Shown: positions 4,815-5,443 of the stretch, piece after piece
Position numbering within the stretch: the stretch's first letter is position 1
How the letters are laid out: every line of letters starts with the position of its first letter
Source of the DNA: an uncultured Candidatus Poseidoniales archaeon
GTDB lineage: Archaea; Thermoplasmatota; Poseidoniia; Poseidoniales; Thalassarchaeaceae
Assembly: GCA_950068635.1 (NCBI GenBank)
Contig: CATMIM010000102.1
Span: 1 to 5,443, forward strand
DNA: 5,443 nucleotides
Direction of reading: 5' to 3'
The notes under the pieces: generated by a model
Seen by the model: only the letters and a program-made list of their open reading frames with translations
What the model was told of the DNA's origin: nothing
The model's database searches: none
Made by a program: the position numbers and the translations under genes

Positions 4815-5443
4815 ACTGGACGAGCCGAGCCTGTTCAAGAACCGCGAGGTTCTGCACCACGGTTTCACCCCTAGCGCGCTCCCGCATCGCGAGCGTGAGA
4901 TTAAGACGCTCGTCCATAACTTAGTGGAGGCTCTCCAGGGCCAGATTCCCTCGAACATGCTGCTCTACGGACAGCCCGGCTCAGGTAAGACAGCGGTGAC
5001 ACGATTCGTCTCCCAGCAGTTGCTCGCCAAAGGAGCAGAACTCGGACGGACAGTACACGTCGTCGAGGTCAATTGCTGCACTGTCGACACGAAGTACAGG
5101 GTACTGGCGCAGATTGGCAACTCCCTCAGTCGCAAGGGGCAGAGCGCCATTCCATTCACTGGCTGGCCGACCGACAAGGTGCTCGAGCGTCTGAAAGAGA
5201 ACATGGATGCCATCGGGGGGGTGCACGTGATCGTGCTCGACGAGGTAGACCATCTGGTGCACAAGAGCGGTGACGGCGTCCTCTATCCGCTGACGAGCCT
5301 GAACTACGAACTACGAAACTCTCGCTGCTGCATCATCGGCATCACCAACGATCTCCTGTTTCCCGACATGCTCGACGCTCGCGTCGCGTCGCGCCTCGGC
5401 TCGGAGGATCTGGTGTTCGCCCCGTACAACGCCGCCCAGATCG
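4789..5443 (+). CDS. cdc6: Orc1/Cdc6 replication initiator, N-terminal part (3' end beyond window)
   Basis: This is an AAA+ ATPase that binds origin repeats and recruits the MCM helicase. 218 residues are visible and the frame is open to the window edge; archaeal members are usually about 400 residues, so the lid and C-terminal winged-helix DNA-binding domains are missing here. Visible features: an N-terminal segment with HREREI (33-38), Walker A GQPGSGKT (61-68), Walker B VIVLDEVD (147-154), and a sensor-1 region IIGITND (182-188, N187). DARVASRLGSEDLVFAPYNAAQI (196-218) matches the family's RV.S.L.....F.PYN.xQ stretch, where the arginine finger is expected. The start ATG at 4789 gives the normal short leader before the AAA+ domain; GGAG lies ten bases upstream. 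The start codon sits in a long inverted repeat, suggesting autoregulation. It is preceded by a 485-base non-coding region with origin-like repeats. Confidence 0.95.
   Translation, partial: MSDNIFEQLLDEPSLFKNREVLHHGFTPSALPHREREIKTLVHNLVEALQGQIPSNMLLYGQPGSGKTAVTRFVSQQLLAKGAELGRTVHVVEVNCCTVDTKYRVLAQIGNSLSRKGQSAIPFTGWPTDKVLERLKENMDAIGGVHVIVLDEVDHLVHKSGDGVLYPLTSLNYELRNSRCCIIGITNDLLFPDMLDARVASRLGSEDLVFAPYNAAQI

Overview
The window most likely comes from an archaeon. The strongest evidence is an Orc1/Cdc6 replication initiator reading off the right edge (from 4789): this family is restricted to archaea and eukaryotes, and no intron-like interruption is seen. The DNA is fairly GC-rich and compact. 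Two genes look bacterial in type: a stand-alone biotin carboxylase and a CysJ-like NADPH flavoreductase. A bacterial-flavoured aerobic euryarchaeon, for example marine group II (Poseidoniales), would fit, but that placement is inference and cannot be proven from 5.4 kb.

Layout. 2-628 (+) is the C-terminal part of an unrecognised, highly charged protein whose frame is already open at the left edge. It meets the biotin carboxylase gene (625-1959, -) tail to tail, with both TAG stops sharing one CTAG palindrome. Upstream of the carboxylase on the same strand is a CysJ-like FAD/NADPH reductase without a flavodoxin domain (2014-3297, -). The two could be one transcript, separated by 54 bases. A 205-base divergent promoter region (3298-3502) contains two TTTATCA boxes and separates this pair from a metallo-beta-lactamase-fold hydrolase of the RNase Z-like group (3503-4303, +). 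A 485-base region with no convincing gene (4304-4788) then leads to orc1/cdc6 (4789 to the edge, +).

The most interesting part is 4262-4814, which looks like a replication origin linked to its initiator gene. It has three copies of a TTTCYAMTTG-type element resembling archaeal origin recognition boxes, two of them 31 bp apart inside the 3' end of the hydrolase gene. It also has a 24-base almost pure A/T tract, G-runs, a small hairpin, and a 13-of-14-match inverted repeat that straddles the orc1 start codon. That last element suggests autoregulation by operator or by RNA hairpin. The metabolic genes (acyl-CoA or pyruvate carboxylation; NADPH-dependent electron delivery) have no visible partner subunits in the window.
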